Source: Propionivibrio sp. (GTDB lineage: Bacteria; Pseudomonadota; Gammaproteobacteria; Burkholderiales; Rhodocyclaceae). From it: a stretch of 57,663 nucleotides of DNA. Below are positions 7,779 to 16,360 of this stretch, one piece after another; the first letter of the stretch is position 1; the number at the start of each line of letters is the position of its first letter. The stretch spans positions 1 through 57,663 of the forward strand of contig NZ_JAPUVO010000101.1 of assembly GCF_029255185.1 (NCBI RefSeq), written 5' to 3'. The position numbers were made by a program, and so were the translations under genes. The notes beneath the pieces were generated by a model. That model worked only from the letters and a program-made list of their open reading frames with translations. It made no database searches and was not told the origin of the DNA.

Positions 7779-8566
7779 ATCTTCCGGGCAATGAGAACAT
7801 AGATATTACAGAACTGGTCCGGAAAATAATGCATCAGGAAATTTTGCAATTTCTGACCAAAGCACGATAGGCGATATCCCTCCATTCTCGCTTTGTTCTC
7901 ATCAAAATTTTTGTGGCCAGAAGAACGAAATATGGCGAATTTATAAAGGATGGGCATGTTCTCGACGGGACCGACAAAATCGATTGTAAAGCCCGATCGT
8001 GTAAACAATTGTTCGTATTCGCTCCGGGTCAGGTTCATTTTGTGGAAAGATCGTCCCTTGCCTTCGCCATTTTTGTTCTTTGCCTTCCTGTTAGCCAACC
8101 AGTCTGTAAGCCGGGTCTGAATGTTGTCGGCACGGAAAGAAGCGCAGACCAAGCCGTCCTTCTCCAGCACTCGATGCGTTTCTCGAATGGCTTTATCCAA
8201 CCCGTGTTCAAGGTTGTGGTACAGGCCAAACGCCAGCACATACTTGAACGACTGGTCGGAAAATCTCAGATTCGTTATATCACCGACCTCGGCCTGTAAG
8301 CTAGGATCGATTTCCTTGAGCTTGCTGATTGCGACATCGATAAAATCGATGCCGATGATGTCATAACCCCGGTCGTGGTAATAGCGCAAAATACGCCCGG
8401 CGCCACAGCCTGCCTCGAGGGTTTTCCCAATTTTGTCGGTTACCGTCATCTGGGCATATTTGAGTGGATACACCTCTGGATTCTCCATTGGGGCATCTGC
8501 TGGAATATCGTCCCAGCGCTTGGTCCAATAATCCTTATTGTTTGCATTTCGATAAGTAATTCTCAT
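7775..8566 (-). CDS. SAM methyltransferase, candidate phosphoramidate O-methyltransferase
   Basis: The 263-residue protein opens with NKDYWTKRWDDIP and has motif I in KTLEAGCGAGRILRYY (about residues 50-65). IIGIDFIDVAI, then LRFSDQSFKYVLAFGLYHNLE and RVLEKDGLVCASFRAD, complete the class I core. A C-terminal extension of about 90 residues, rich in basic and aromatic residues, follows. The gene is co-translated (ATGA) with the amidate hydrolase. Its placement matches the Cj1419/Cj1420 methyltransferases next to the phosphoramidate genes of C. jejuni, which supply the O-methyl group of MeOPN. Two such genes are present in C. jejuni and only one here, so the methylation step may differ. Other acceptors are possible. 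Confidence 0.68.
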   Translation of the reverse strand: MRITYRNANNKDYWTKRWDDIPADAPMENPEVYPLKYAQMTVTDKIGKTLEAGCGAGRILRYYHDRGYDIIGIDFIDVAISKLKEIDPSLQAEVGDITNLRFSDQSFKYVLAFGLYHNLEHGLDKAIRETHRVLEKDGLVCASFRADNIQTRLTDWLANRKAKNKNGEGKGRSFHKMNLTRSEYEQLFTRSGFTIDFVGPVENMPILYKFAIFRSSGHKNFDENKARMEGYRLSCFGQKLQNFLMHYFPDQFCNIYVLIARKI

Positions 8567-8582
8567 CTTATTCTTTACCTTT

Positions 8583-9800
8583 TCAATATTGCTGATTCGT
8601 ATTCGAGTCTAGCCAAGTCCTGATTTCTTCTGCAACTAGGCGGTTCCCATCAATCGATAGATGACCACCGTATTGATCGTTGATGTAGAGTTTTTCGTAT
8701 GCCTCATTCATGAATTTACCGGTAAGATCAAGCACGGGAATATTTTCATCTAACTCACTGAAATACCTTTGATAAGGCGCAAATTTATTTTTATTCAGTT
8801 TAAGATCAAGCAGCTGCGGGATTACGACTACCAATGGCAAATGCCCGCGCCGTCGAGCTTCTCCATTGAATCGCAGTAATATTTCACTTAAAAGTTTTGT
8901 CGCTTTACTGTCACTGTATAGTTTGTAAGCATCGCAGAGATTGTTTTTCATCACCAATGTGAATGGAATATTTTCTGTTCTATGGCTTGAAAGACCTAAA
9001 GCACGAAAGGCTCCGCGAACCGCCACTGCACAAATCAGCATGCCTTGCCGCAGCGGATTGCGCATCAGACTGACGATATAAGGAAAGCGAAACTGCTGAA
9101 AGCGGAATTTTGACTCATAGAAGCCATCGGCCTCGCGTATTGCGGAAAGTTTTTCCTGATAACCGGCAAAATCCTCTGCGCTGCGTACAAGATTTTCCAG
9201 AAGTACTAACTTCCCTTCCGGATCGAGTATGAAGCGTGGTTTGAATGCGAAGGTATTCCCAAATTCTAGGTAATGCTTCCAGTAAGACTGTACCCGGCAA
9301 ATCGTTTCCGGAACAAATCCCATAACAATAACCCGTACCGTATCCGGTAAAGTCATAGCCTCGTAACGCAGTAACGCCTGGTCCACGCCATAATTTCCAA
9401 CGCCAAAATTTAAAACCCCGAAACCTTCCTGCTGCGCAAGCTGAGCCTCCCATGTTTCATCATCTTCTACCTGTCTGCAAAATGCATAGGAATCGCCAAA
9501 AGCAGCGATGACCGGCGGTGATTTTTCAAAGGAATTGATTCGTGATCCTAGCGAATCAATGTGAAAGGTTATCGGACCTTTTTGGCCCTTCTCGATTCCA
9601 CTGGAGTTAGGTCTTCTTACCCAACCAAGATGTGGATCGAAACTTGAATCTATAAATTTTTTTAATGCGTGAGGGTCAAAGCTTGGCGACTCATCTTCCT
9701 CTGTAATTAACCACGGAAAGCATCGTCGCTGCCGATTTACTATTAAAAACAAGCTGACTTCGACACCTACTAAGATAGTAATTAACCCGAGAAAATTCAT
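8583..9800 (-). CDS. membrane-anchored SGNH/GDSL-like hydrolase
   Basis: The 405-residue protein has an N-terminal membrane segment (about residues 3-21). GDSY at residues 102-105 carries the putative nucleophile Ser104. NFGVGNYGVDQALLRYE is the SGNH block II/III region, and YGGHLSIDGNRLVAEEI at the C-terminus contains the catalytic His. The active site is predicted to face the periplasm. The gene lies inside the phosphoramidate module, overlapping the Cj1415-like kinase gene by ATGA. I know of no counterpart in the C. jejuni module. It could be an acyltransferase or esterase acting on the same glycan, or a replacement for a missing transfer step; the sequence does not decide. Confidence 0.65.
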   Translation of the reverse strand: MNFLGLITILVGVEVSLFLIVNRQRRCFPWLITEEDESPSFDPHALKKFIDSSFDPHLGWVRRPNSSGIEKGQKGPITFHIDSLGSRINSFEKSPPVIAAFGDSYAFCRQVEDDETWEAQLAQQEGFGVLNFGVGNYGVDQALLRYEAMTLPDTVRVIVMGFVPETICRVQSYWKHYLEFGNTFAFKPRFILDPEGKLVLLENLVRSAEDFAGYQEKLSAIREADGFYESKFRFQQFRFPYIVSLMRNPLRQGMLICAVAVRGAFRALGLSSHRTENIPFTLVMKNNLCDAYKLYSDSKATKLLSEILLRFNGEARRRGHLPLVVVIPQLLDLKLNKNKFAPYQRYFSELDENIPVLDLTGKFMNEAYEKLYINDQYGGHLSIDGNRLVAEEIRTWLDSNTNQQY

Positions 9801-10324
9801 GTACCCTGGAGTGCCTCTTGCACGACTTTAAGTCCCACAATTCTGTCTACTAATTCTTTGAAATCCAGACGATCAGAATCATTCTCAATTATTAAATCTG
9901 GATTCTCTGGTTCAGGGAATGGGATATCCACACCAACTACGTTCTGAATTTCTCCACGAGCCGCTCTGGCATACAAATTTTTTATGTCTCGTCTTAGCAA
10001 AGTTTGCATCGATGCTTTGATATATACCTCGGAATAATCACGAATATTCTTCCTATTCCAAAGACGCCATTCAGGAAAGATGGAAAGAACAGCAGCAACT
10101 ACGTGTATTCCTTGGTCGGCAAGGAATTTTGATAACACCGAGAGTCGTTCGGCATTTCGCCTCCGTCCTTCGATGGTGTGATCAACATCGTTACCGAAAA
10201 GTGTTCGTATCAAATCACCATCCAATAAAACAACCTTACCATCCAAATTTCGAATTCGCTCAGTCACTTGGGTGGCCAACGTTGTTTTTCCAGTACCCGA
10301 CAGGCCGATAATCCAAATAACCAT
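9797..10324 (-). CDS. APS kinase-like CDP-phosphoramidate kinase (Cj1415-type)
   Basis: The 175-residue P-loop kinase has Walker A GLSGTGKTT at residues 7-15. LLDGDLIRTLFG, RRRNAERL and YARAARGEIQNVVGVDIPFPEPENPD are the APS-kinase blocks. The CysC family phosphorylates the 3'-hydroxyl of adenosine 5'-phosphosulfate. The short C. jejuni homologue Cj1415 instead phosphorylates CDP-phosphoramidate at the 3'-hydroxyl of the ribose. No sulfate-assimilation or sulfotransferase gene lies nearby, while the other three phosphoramidate enzymes are adjacent, so the Cj1415 role is preferred. The gene begins 10 bases after the stop of the glutamine-kinase-like gene. Confidence 0.8.
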   Translation of the reverse strand: MVIWIIGLSGTGKTTLATQVTERIRNLDGKVVLLDGDLIRTLFGNDVDHTIEGRRRNAERLSVLSKFLADQGIHVVAAVLSIFPEWRLWNRKNIRDYSEVYIKASMQTLLRRDIKNLYARAARGEIQNVVGVDIPFPEPENPDLIIENDSDRLDFKELVDRIVGLKVVQEALQGT

Positions 10325-10334
10325 AAAATCCCTG

Positions 10335-12710
10335 TTAATGCAGAGGATTAATCAGTCCGGCTGCACAATCAAGAAGCAACTGATTCGCGCTGATAAACAT
10401 CTCGAAACGCTGCTCACCACAGCCGATCGCTGCAGGTATACCAAATTCTGCACAACGAATGGCCATGTGTGAATTTGCGCCACCGTATTTGGTAATGAGC
10501 CCACCAATTTGTTGAGAAAATATCCAGTCGAAGCCTGGGTCTGCATTTTCAATCAGTACGATTTTACCGGCAAGCGCGGGAAATGTTTGCCCCACGGGCA
10601 GGCCAACGCAGGCGGCGGTAATTTTCTTGTGCGTAATGAAGTTCGGGTGGCTCACCTGAAATGGAACGACATGCACACCCGCCACATCAAACAAAACCTG
10701 GGGAAGGCGTATCGCCACACTCAAGGCATGCCGCTCGACTTCATCTTCAGCGATCAGGCGAAGCCGTTCTTCGATACTGCCCTCACTGCTTCTAGTGACA
10801 ACATCGAGCAAATTACCAATCGAGACGTGCGACATTTCATCCCGGCTCAGACCATTGCGCTCGCCAAAGCACGCGATGAGTTCGAGCATTGAACTGATCG
10901 AGCGGGTGAACACAAATTTGCCATATTCCCGGCCCACTGTGGCAGATTCAACGTAAGCCAATAACTTGTCGGCGTCAAGTTCCGGGAAACCCTCGGCCCA
11001 CAGAAGCCGGTCAATCTCACGTTTCCGGCTTGTATCTAGCTCGAACTTGCTCTGTTCCTGCTCGGGGCGAACTTGCGAATCGTTCATACCCAGATCCGGC
11101 ATCTGATCGTAACGCGGTGACAGGATGTCATAAGTGCCTGGGCGCAGGTGCCCGTATTTAGCCATGAAATCGGTTCGCGACAGTTCGCCAAGTTGCAAGC
11201 GGCGCATATCGCTCACCAGCGAGCTGGCGACCGTTCGAACACTGGACTGCATGAGGTGGATATCTTCCATCGTCAAGATGCCACGCCGGTGGAGTGACAG
11301 AAGAATCGTCCGCGCAATGAAGCCATGACGGGCCAGAATCGAAAAAGGTACGGTCCCCAGACGAATACAGTCGTCGATTATGCCAAACAGTGCCGTGATA
11401 TCCCCGGTGCCTGGCGAAGACTCGACAAGCTGTTTTCCTGCCAGCGCTTCAACACGGGCCAATGCTTTGCGGATGCCGCCCTCGCCGCCATCCGCAAGCA
11501 GCGTACGCGTCTGTTGTCGCAGCGCTTCCTTGAATGCCGACTGCTCTTCCTGATCAAGCGTGGCACCGATCTGCACCTCGATTTTTTCCTCGATGTCGAA
11601 GCTGTAGGTCGTGATCGCTACGTCAAATTCAACCTTGTCATGCAGCTCCGGGTGAGCCTGCAGCCGTTTCACCCACGCGTCGACCAGTTTGTTGCCGATC
11701 TCCGGTGCTAGACCGGCGGGCAGGAAGGAGTGGAAACTCAAGCGGGTGTCGATAAAAGGTTGCCCGGCGAGTGAAACCATCAAAGGCTGTCCATCCGGAA
11801 CAGCGTAGCCCATCGCTTCCCTGGCGATGCGCCAAGCATGATCGGTGATCAAAGTCTTGTAGAGCGAAAAAGCCAAGGCACGAGGCGCCCGCCCTATCAT
11901 CTCGGCGGGGTTCCAGTCGGGCATCTGCCCAAGTACCGTGGTGCTTCCGTAGACGCCGGCCATGGGTTGCAGCCGTTCCCCGACAAATGCCTGAATCCCC
12001 TGTAATGCCGCATCTATGCGTTTGGCAACGGCCCGGTTCCAGTTGGGCTGAGTGGTGATCGCCCGTACTTGTAGCAGATAGGGGACAAAGTCTTCGCCAA
12101 TGGCGAACTCCACGTCCAGAAACTGGCTACCCATGACTCTTTCCAGTTCCTGTACCGCATGTATCAATCGTTGAAAGCGCTCCGAGCGAAGAGACTGTGA
12201 CGCCCCACGGTGAATAAAGAGTGTACGGTTTGCATATTCGCCACCGCCTGAGGTCACCGTATTGGTCAGCCCGGATACGTCGTCATAGTTGATGACGTAA
12301 TAGGGGGCGCCGGTATTCAGATCATGCGTAAATACAACGCCGCTCATGCTGGTGTTGAGCACCATTTCCTGAACAATGACTTCATCATTACCCCTGTGCG
12401 GCCTCTTGCGCTCGTAGCTGGCAATCACATCGGAGATTGCCCTGCGCAGCGCACCCGCGTCGGCCGAAGGGACGTCAAGAACGGAGTCGTACTCCCCGGC
12501 GCATGCATTATTTGCCCCGTCTTCATCAGTCGCAGACGAGCGGATCACTACGGAACGGCCGGAAAACGTGTTTTGTACCTGACGAATCACTTCGTCAGGA
12601 CAGGCTGTGAAAAAGGCCACGTCGAATATCTGTAGTTCAGGCACCCTGAACAAGGATACCTTGGACTCGACTCGCCTGAGCGTTTGGGCTTTTGAAGTAG
12701 ATTCAAACAT
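10335..12710 (-). CDS. L-glutamine kinase-like PEP-synthase-family protein (Cj1418-type)
   Basis: The 791-residue protein has an N-terminal PPDK-type ATP-grasp domain; VVIRSSATDEDGANNACAGE starts near residue 54 and IVQEMV...GVVFTHD follows. A long central, largely helical domain occupies about residues 240-680. The C-terminal phosphohistidine domain has GGANSHMAI with His748 as the predicted phospho-carrier. The order ATP-grasp, substrate domain, His domain is that of rifampin phosphotransferase and of Cj1418. Cj1418 phosphorylates the side-chain amide of L-glutamine, the first step of phosphoramidate synthesis, and its length is very close to this protein. No PEP carboxylase-like (beta/alpha)8 domain is present, so it is not a PEP synthase or PPDK. 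It is the first gene of the module on this strand. Confidence 0.82.
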   Translation of the reverse strand: MFESTSKAQTLRRVESKVSLFRVPELQIFDVAFFTACPDEVIRQVQNTFSGRSVVIRSSATDEDGANNACAGEYDSVLDVPSADAGALRRAISDVIASYERKRPHRGNDEVIVQEMVLNTSMSGVVFTHDLNTGAPYYVINYDDVSGLTNTVTSGGGEYANRTLFIHRGASQSLRSERFQRLIHAVQELERVMGSQFLDVEFAIGEDFVPYLLQVRAITTQPNWNRAVAKRIDAALQGIQAFVGERLQPMAGVYGSTTVLGQMPDWNPAEMIGRAPRALAFSLYKTLITDHAWRIAREAMGYAVPDGQPLMVSLAGQPFIDTRLSFHSFLPAGLAPEIGNKLVDAWVKRLQAHPELHDKVEFDVAITTYSFDIEEKIEVQIGATLDQEEQSAFKEALRQQTRTLLADGGEGGIRKALARVEALAGKQLVESSPGTGDITALFGIIDDCIRLGTVPFSILARHGFIARTILLSLHRRGILTMEDIHLMQSSVRTVASSLVSDMRRLQLGELSRTDFMAKYGHLRPGTYDILSPRYDQMPDLGMNDSQVRPEQEQSKFELDTSRKREIDRLLWAEGFPELDADKLLAYVESATVGREYGKFVFTRSISSMLELIACFGERNGLSRDEMSHVSIGNLLDVVTRSSEGSIEERLRLIAEDEVERHALSVAIRLPQVLFDVAGVHVVPFQVSHPNFITHKKITAACVGLPVGQTFPALAGKIVLIENADPGFDWIFSQQIGGLITKYGGANSHMAIRCAEFGIPAAIGCGEQRFEMFISANQLLLDCAAGLINPLH

Positions 12711-12744
12711 GAATTTGTTTTTAAATCACACGCCTACCCGCCTG

Positions 12745-13956
12745 TCAAGCTTGTCTCAGATAGGTTAGATTGCCCACATCAATAACAGGATCGTTGAAAA
12801 TAGGATTCCCAAGAATTGCAAGAAGCTTTGAATGTTCGGGATGGGACGGCAGATGTACCGCCTTCTGCTCATATTCTGTTTGCATGAAAGTGCCCCAATT
12901 GTACATGTAGGTGAAGCCAATCTTGTCCACCCCTATCCTTTTCCCCAGCTCGATCAACGGTATCATTTCCTGGTAGTTGTCAACCTGCACAATCATGTTC
13001 AGGTTAAGGCTGATACTAAAATCCTTCTTATCCGGCATGTTGGCAAGATATTCAATATTACTTATCAATTTCTCGAACTTTCCTCCCAATCTCAATTTTT
13101 CATAGGTATGAGCGGTAGCGCCATCGATGGAAATTCCGATGTATGAAATCTTGCTTTTCACGGAACGTGGCAAACCGCTCCACGTCCTGTCATGCAACGC
13201 TATTCCATTGGTCTGGATGCCAATTTTCAGGTTTGGATATTGATCCCAGTTCGTTTTCAACAAAATAGTGTGGTAAACCTTGCTTGAAAAAGGGTCACCA
13301 TCGCCAGAAATATGAATCATTTCCAATTGCGACCCAATTTCCCTTATGATCGAATTGAACTTGGCCAGTTGAAAACCTACCTCATCCTTACCGATTTTTC
13401 TCATGCCGGTGCGGCAGGAGGGGCATTCCAGATTACACGTATAATCCATGCCCAAACTGAGTGTCTTGACGTCGGAGTTCATGTTTATTTCTGAATTCCT
13501 AATGATGTTCTTCAATCGTTCATCTTCAACTTCAGTCTTTTTTACAAGATTTGCGTTGTAATACTGCATCGACCTGCATCGCGTCTTGTCGCAATACTTG
13601 AAGCTTCCGTTGAGCATGGACTTGCGTACCTGTTTTGCAAAATATGAATTCCAGGCTTTTCTGAACGAGCTTTTATATGCATTTCCGAAATTTTTTGGCA
13701 GGTAACAGCAGGCGCTGATTTCGCCATTGTTGGTTATTTCAGCATATTCAAAGGGTAACTTACAAACATAGTCCTGGAATTCGGTTCCATAATCAAATTT
13801 TTTATAATTTTTATAGAATCTGATTGAATGATAGACGCCGCGAAAGCGCTGGATGAACGCCGTTTTTTTTAGTCCTCTGATGAATTCTGAGTCTTTTAGC
13901 CGATTTACGAATCCTTTGTGCACCGGCACTTGCACCAACATAATTGTCTTTTTCAT
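12745..13956 (-). CDS. radical SAM protein with N-terminal cysteine cluster
   Basis: The 403-residue protein has a radical SAM motif C-x3-C-x2-C at Cys174, Cys178 and Cys181 (DYTCNLECPSC). It is followed by ISGDGDPF and by GIQTNGIAL and IGISIDGATAHTYEKLR strands of the half-barrel. Upstream of the core, NGEISACCYLPKNFGNAYKSSF...AWNS...CDKTRC (about residues 78-127) resembles a SPASM-type auxiliary-cluster region. SPASM is normally C-terminal, so the order looks swapped. Related SPASM-like proteins act on peptides or sugars. The gene sits between the phosphoramidate module and the acetylation pair. Its substrate is unknown. Confidence 0.72.
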   Translation of the reverse strand: MKKTIMLVQVPVHKGFVNRLKDSEFIRGLKKTAFIQRFRGVYHSIRFYKNYKKFDYGTEFQDYVCKLPFEYAEITNNGEISACCYLPKNFGNAYKSSFRKAWNSYFAKQVRKSMLNGSFKYCDKTRCRSMQYYNANLVKKTEVEDERLKNIIRNSEINMNSDVKTLSLGMDYTCNLECPSCRTGMRKIGKDEVGFQLAKFNSIIREIGSQLEMIHISGDGDPFSSKVYHTILLKTNWDQYPNLKIGIQTNGIALHDRTWSGLPRSVKSKISYIGISIDGATAHTYEKLRLGGKFEKLISNIEYLANMPDKKDFSISLNLNMIVQVDNYQEMIPLIELGKRIGVDKIGFTYMYNWGTFMQTEYEQKAVHLPSHPEHSKLLAILGNPIFNDPVIDVGNLTYLRQA

Positions 13957-14026
13957 AACTCCACCACTTCTTTAATCAGACTACCATTTGGCTGCTTTTT
14001 CAGTCGAAAGTTCAAAGCCGCCTTCA

Positions 14027-14878
14027 TCAGCAATCATTAGCAAAATAGAATTTCAGCTTCCTTATTACGCCATTCGCGTCATTAACATTCAGATGCAAGC
14101 CATCAGCGGGGTTTATTTCAATACCATCAGCCAACTCTTCGAAACCAATAAACTTGTTATCTGGAAAAGCGCTTCGGAAGGCTGTTCTGACCTGTATGAC
14201 TTGGTTTGTATTTTCCAGTTCCGGATGGACGGGCATTTCAAAGAACACGACCCTGACCCCGTTATTTTCCAGATTATTCACTTTGGCTCTGAATTCGGCG
14301 ATTTTTGTCGTCAAGAGAATAGTTGGCAAAGGCAGGTTGAAACTTTCACTCTGTAATGCGAGCTCTTTCTTGCGAGCTTCTTCCGTATCCGGTTTAACAT
14401 TACTGTTATTTTCTTCTTGAGGCTTGTCTTTTAAAATATGATAAAAACTGACAAGCATATTGCCGGCAAGGCTAATCGGCGATGTATAAGTGAATTCCGG
14501 AAAGTTTTTTGCAAGAAATCCGGATGCCTCATTAATCAGAATTTTATTGCTATCCCGTCCGGGGAAATTAACTTCAACAAAAACTACGCGCGGCTTGTGC
14601 AATGACTCTGTGATGATGTCGAGCCCGGTCAATGCCGATTCGCCAATTAATCCAAGGTTATAGACGCACTTATCGGCCTCTCTGAATTCAAGGGTCACCG
14701 TAAGCGAACTTCCCGTAAATACAACCGGTGCCTTGGTGTTCTGAAGATACATTGCAACCGTACTGCGGTTTTGTTTCCAATACCTTTGTAGTGGTGTGGC
14801 AGGTTCCATCTGGCGATATCCAAGAAGAGCTCCATAGGCTCCAATGAGGATTGACGCGACTGCCAGTGAAATCTTCAA
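14027..14878 (-). CDS. periplasmic SGNH-fold partner of MBOAT (AlgJ/DltD-like)
   Basis: The 283-residue protein has an N-terminal hydrophobic helix (about residues 3-20) as a membrane anchor or uncleaved signal. VVFTGSSLT (Ser57 or Ser58) is a putative SGNH nucleophile block, and DGLHLN near the C-terminus supplies the Asp-x-x-His pair. MBOAT acyl exporters work with such periplasmic proteins (AlgJ/AlgX in alginate, DltD in teichoic acid). The gene follows the MBOAT gene with a gap of two bases. It is therefore likely the second half of an O-acetylation system for this glycan. It is unrelated in length to the other SGNH protein of the locus (8583-9800). Confidence 0.65.
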   Translation of the reverse strand: MKISLAVASILIGAYGALLGYRQMEPATPLQRYWKQNRSTVAMYLQNTKAPVVFTGSSLTVTLEFREADKCVYNLGLIGESALTGLDIITESLHKPRVVFVEVNFPGRDSNKILINEASGFLAKNFPEFTYTSPISLAGNMLVSFYHILKDKPQEENNSNVKPDTEEARKKELALQSESFNLPLPTILLTTKIAEFRAKVNNLENNGVRVVFFEMPVHPELENTNQVIQVRTAFRSAFPDNKFIGFEELADGIEINPADGLHLNVNDANGVIRKLKFYFANDC

Positions 14879-14880
14879 AA

Positions 14881-16296
14881 TCAGAATTGAAAATAAATAA
14901 ACGGGGTTGAGGGCCCAGAGTTGGTAACTATTAGGAACAGCATTATTCCATAGAGGACACTCTGCAACTGAGGCGAAATTTTCCTGTTGTACGCACCAAA
15001 AAAATGATACGCAAAAACAATTGAGCTGAACGTTACAACCATGAACACTCTCAATAGTTCGCTACCACTGACCCCATTGTGCAACAGCGAGCCAAGATAC
15101 GCCCAGGCTTGTGAAAAATCCTGAAGCTTGAAGAATAACCATCCAAAACTTACAAAATTGAATACCAGGAAGACACGAAAGCCTCTTAGAAATGGGTGAT
15201 CGCTCGTCATGAACCAGCTTTTTTGCCAGGGCCTTTCCATGACCAGGCCGACACCGTGCCACAATCCCCAGAAAGCAAAACTCCAGGCCGCACCATGCCA
15301 CAAGCCTCCCAGAAACATCACCACAATCAAGTTGGCATAGGTACGTAGTACCCCGTATTTATTGCCGCCCAACGGAATATACAGATAGTCACGCAACCAG
15401 CTTGAGAGCGAAATATGCCAGCGCCGCCAGAATTCGGAAATCGAACTCGACAGATACGGAAAGTTAAAATTGTCAGGGAGACGGTACCCAAATAGTTTCG
15501 CGATTCCGATTGCGATCAGCGAGTACCCGGCAAAATCGGCAAATATTTGTGCAGAATATCCGTAAAGCAGCAGCAACAGTTCAAGCGAAGATTTCCGCTG
15601 GAAATGCGGATAGGCCATCCATGCCGTTTGTTCGCCAAGGTTATCGGCAACGACAGTCTTTAGAAAATAGCCGAGAACCAGGATGCGGAAACACGCCGCG
15701 AAATCAATTTCTTGAAGATACTTATGGCCGACTTGTGGAAAAAAGTCCTTCGCCTTGATGATCGGCCCGGCAATCAACTGGGGGAAAAAAACGAGATATA
15801 GCAGAGTGTTGGCAAGGTGCTTCATTACGCCATCCATGCCGGAATTCTCGATAGCAATTGCGCTATTTTTCCGATAGACATCAACCATCAAACTGATGCC
15901 ATGAAACGTGTAGAAGGAAATCCCGATGGGGAGAGGTGCGAGAACAAGCCAGTCTCCTAGTGAATGAGATCCCTTGGCTGCGATATCCGAAAAATCATGG
16001 ATCCATAAAACCTTATACTTGAAAAAACCCAGCAAGCCCAGGTTCATCAACACGCCGACAGTTGCGGAAAACTTCGCCTGCAGTGGGGTGTTGGCCGTAA
16101 GCACACCGTAACTTGACAAGCTGGTAATCAACCAGGCACAAAGAAATACCCCGAGCAGAGGTGGAGACTGCCATGCATAGAAGAAGAGTGAGGCAACTAC
16201 CAGGACAAGCAACTGCAATGTTGACGTGCGGACGAGATAGTAGCTTGGGAATACGGCTGCGATGAATAGAAAAAATGCGCTGTCCGAATAATTCAT
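14881..16296 (-). CDS. MBOAT-family membrane O-acyltransferase (AlgI-like)
   Basis: The 471-residue protein has about ten hydrophobic segments. LAPLPIGISFYTFHGISLMVDVYR and the later SEFWRRWHISLSSWLRDYLYIPLGGNK are the AlgI/DltB blocks. LGGLWHGAAWSFAFWGLWHG carries the catalytic His region. Such proteins move acetyl groups from cytoplasmic acetyl-CoA across the inner membrane onto glycans, together with a periplasmic SGNH partner, here the next gene. A methionine-start gene of usual AlgI length points to an intact protein. Confidence 0.88.
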   Translation of the reverse strand: MNYSDSAFFLFIAAVFPSYYLVRTSTLQLLVLVVASLFFYAWQSPPLLGVFLCAWLITSLSSYGVLTANTPLQAKFSATVGVLMNLGLLGFFKYKVLWIHDFSDIAAKGSHSLGDWLVLAPLPIGISFYTFHGISLMVDVYRKNSAIAIENSGMDGVMKHLANTLLYLVFFPQLIAGPIIKAKDFFPQVGHKYLQEIDFAACFRILVLGYFLKTVVADNLGEQTAWMAYPHFQRKSSLELLLLLYGYSAQIFADFAGYSLIAIGIAKLFGYRLPDNFNFPYLSSSISEFWRRWHISLSSWLRDYLYIPLGGNKYGVLRTYANLIVVMFLGGLWHGAAWSFAFWGLWHGVGLVMERPWQKSWFMTSDHPFLRGFRVFLVFNFVSFGWLFFKLQDFSQAWAYLGSLLHNGVSGSELLRVFMVVTFSSIVFAYHFFGAYNRKISPQLQSVLYGIMLFLIVTNSGPSTPFIYFQF

Positions 16297-16360
16297 TTTT
16301 AATGGCTTTGATCGGCCAATAGGAGCTCGCAGATCAATTTCAAGCTCCTTAGCTACATCC

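Noticed and set aside
9797-10324. Sulfate activation (cysC) for glycan sulfation
   Set aside because: No ATP sulfurylase or sulfotransferase lies nearby, while all phosphoramidate partners do. A true APS kinase remains a formal alternative.
10335-12710. Phosphoenolpyruvate synthase or pyruvate phosphate dikinase
   Set aside because: The C-terminal PEP/pyruvate-binding barrel is missing and the His domain is at the very end, as in rifampin phosphotransferase and glutamine kinase.
5578-12710. Phosphonate biosynthesis cluster (cytidylyltransferase plus CDP-alcohol transferase)
   Set aside because: There is no PEP mutase, phosphonopyruvate decarboxylase or AEP transaminase in the window.
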